A DNA stretch of 5,924 bases from an uncultured Eubacteriales bacterium (lineage in GTDB: Bacteria; Bacillota; Clostridia; Oscillospirales; Feifaniaceae): assembly GCA_902474785.1 (NCBI GenBank), contig CABRXB010000082.1, positions 1 to 5,924 of the forward strand, given 5' to 3'. Position numbers and translations under genes: made by a program. This document shows positions 5,375-5,924 of the stretch, piece after piece. Each line of letters begins with the position of its first letter. Position 1 is the first letter of the stretch. Below the pieces are notes generated by a model. The model was not told the DNA's origin. It did not search any database and worked only from the letters and a program-made list of their open reading frames with translations.

Positions 5375-5811
5375 TTGTATCTGAGAGAGTGTCGGATTTT
5401 CAATTTTGAGAGAATTTCGCAAATCAACAAAAGCGCCTTGGGCTATGACGATGACAGGGAAAAACAAAAAGGCGGCTTGCCGCCATCCTGCAGCGCCCCA
5501 CCGACAGGATTTTTGTGGCCTGTGAGCCGGGCGGCGGGGTTGTCGGCTACCTCCACGGCAGCGACTACGAGTGCACCTACAGCGTCTCGATGAAAACCAT
5601 CGTGGCGCTGGCGGTCGACGAGGCGTTTCGCGGCGCCGGCGCCGGCCGCATGCTGCTTGAGGCAGCGGAGCATTGGGCAAGGCAGTGTGGCTGCTGCGGC
5701 GTGCGCCTCGTTTCGGGCTTCGACCGGGAGCAGGCGCACAGGTTTTATCTGCACTGTGGATACCGCAACCGAAAGACGCAGTTCAATTTTGTCAAGCTGT
5801 TTGACAATTGA
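5375..5811 (+). pseudogene. GNAT-family N-acetyltransferase, frameshifted
   Basis: Two adjacent reading frames together make one normal-length GNAT acetyltransferase of about 145 aa, which would transfer an acetyl group from acetyl-CoA to an unknown amine. Frame 1 encodes YLRECRIFNFERISQINKSA then LGYDDDREK. The continuation RRLAAILQRPTDRIFVACEP is found one frame back, then GGGVVGYLHGSDYECTY, the acetyl-CoA loop RGAGAGRMLLEAAE (R/Q-x-x-G-x-G motif), and the C-terminal GCCGVRLVSGF and FYLHCGY. The break lies at 5459-5470, where two runs of five As flank a C; one missing A restores the frame. The start is probably TTG 5375 (AGGGAG upstream, family-like N-terminus), or ATG 5345. Without the fix, the first frame ends after an out-of-frame tail at 5593. 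It is either a recent pseudogene or a homopolymer sequencing error. Confidence 0.8.
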
Positions 5812-5874
5812 GCCAAAGGGCTCTTGCAGAATCGCCTAACTGAAGGCCGGTCTGTACCGCGCTTGAAGGGTAGA

Positions 5875-5911
5875 AAGAGGGAGCGAAACCCATTGGGTTT
5901 CGCTCCCTCTT
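5875..5911. terminator. Perfect 17-bp inverted repeat, likely terminator of the GNAT gene
   Basis: AAGAGGGAGCGAAACCC (5875-5891) and its exact complement (5895-5911) are separated by the 3-nt loop ATT. The plus-strand tail TTCTCTAATAAA is pyrimidine/T-rich but lacks a pure T run. The complementary strand has a short T run too, so it may work in both directions. The position 64 nt after the GNAT stop fits a terminator. Confidence 0.65.
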
Positions 5912-5924
5912 CTCTAATAAAGGG

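Noticed and set aside
5459..5472. Programmed -1 ribosomal frameshift in the GNAT gene
   Set aside because: The site CAA AAA GGC does not form a proper X-XXY-YYZ slippery heptamer, no strong downstream pseudoknot was seen, and this enzyme family does not normally use recoding. A lost A is simpler.

Overview
The window looks like chromosomal DNA from an anaerobic Clostridia-type Firmicute, possibly Oscillospirales-like. This is an inference from the moderately high GC content, strong AGGAGG-type ribosome binding sites, a sigma-A style promoter, and the family flavour of the BcrA-like ABC ATPase, OmpR-family response regulator, CysK and GNAT proteins. No rRNA, tRNA, CRISPR array, transposase or phage gene is visible.

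Left half, minus strand. From right to left there is cysK (2248-3177, TTG start, clear promoter and a palindrome at its transcription start), its intrinsic terminator (2187-2225), an OmpR-family response regulator with no visible sensor kinase (1386-2057), a 739-bp gene-free stretch (647-1385) containing a degenerate purine-rich repeat cluster, and a BcrA-type ABC transporter ATPase (start at 646) cut off by the window edge. The regulator and the ATPase resemble the parts of a drug/peptide-sensing and export module, but no kinase or permease is in view.

Right half, plus strand. A divergent intergenic region (3178-3514) with structured leader sequence precedes an unrecognised 155-aa protein with a CxCxxC cluster (3518-3985). 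Next come a 75-aa two-helix membrane protein (4155-4382), a YbjQ/DUF74-family protein overlapping it by 20 nt (4363-4674), and a two-helix membrane protein with a C-terminal zinc ribbon (4812-5234). These three may form one transcription unit, joining a putative metal-binding pentamer family to two small membrane proteins. Last is a GNAT acetyltransferase gene broken by a single-base frameshift in an A-rich run (5375-5811), followed by a perfect 17-bp hairpin at the right edge.

Most of the content is ordinary accessory chromosome. The points that most deserve a second look are the repeat cluster, the frameshifted GNAT gene, the YbjQ/membrane/zinc-ribbon cluster, and the palindrome over the cysK start site. 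Nothing here is clear evidence of a wholly new system.
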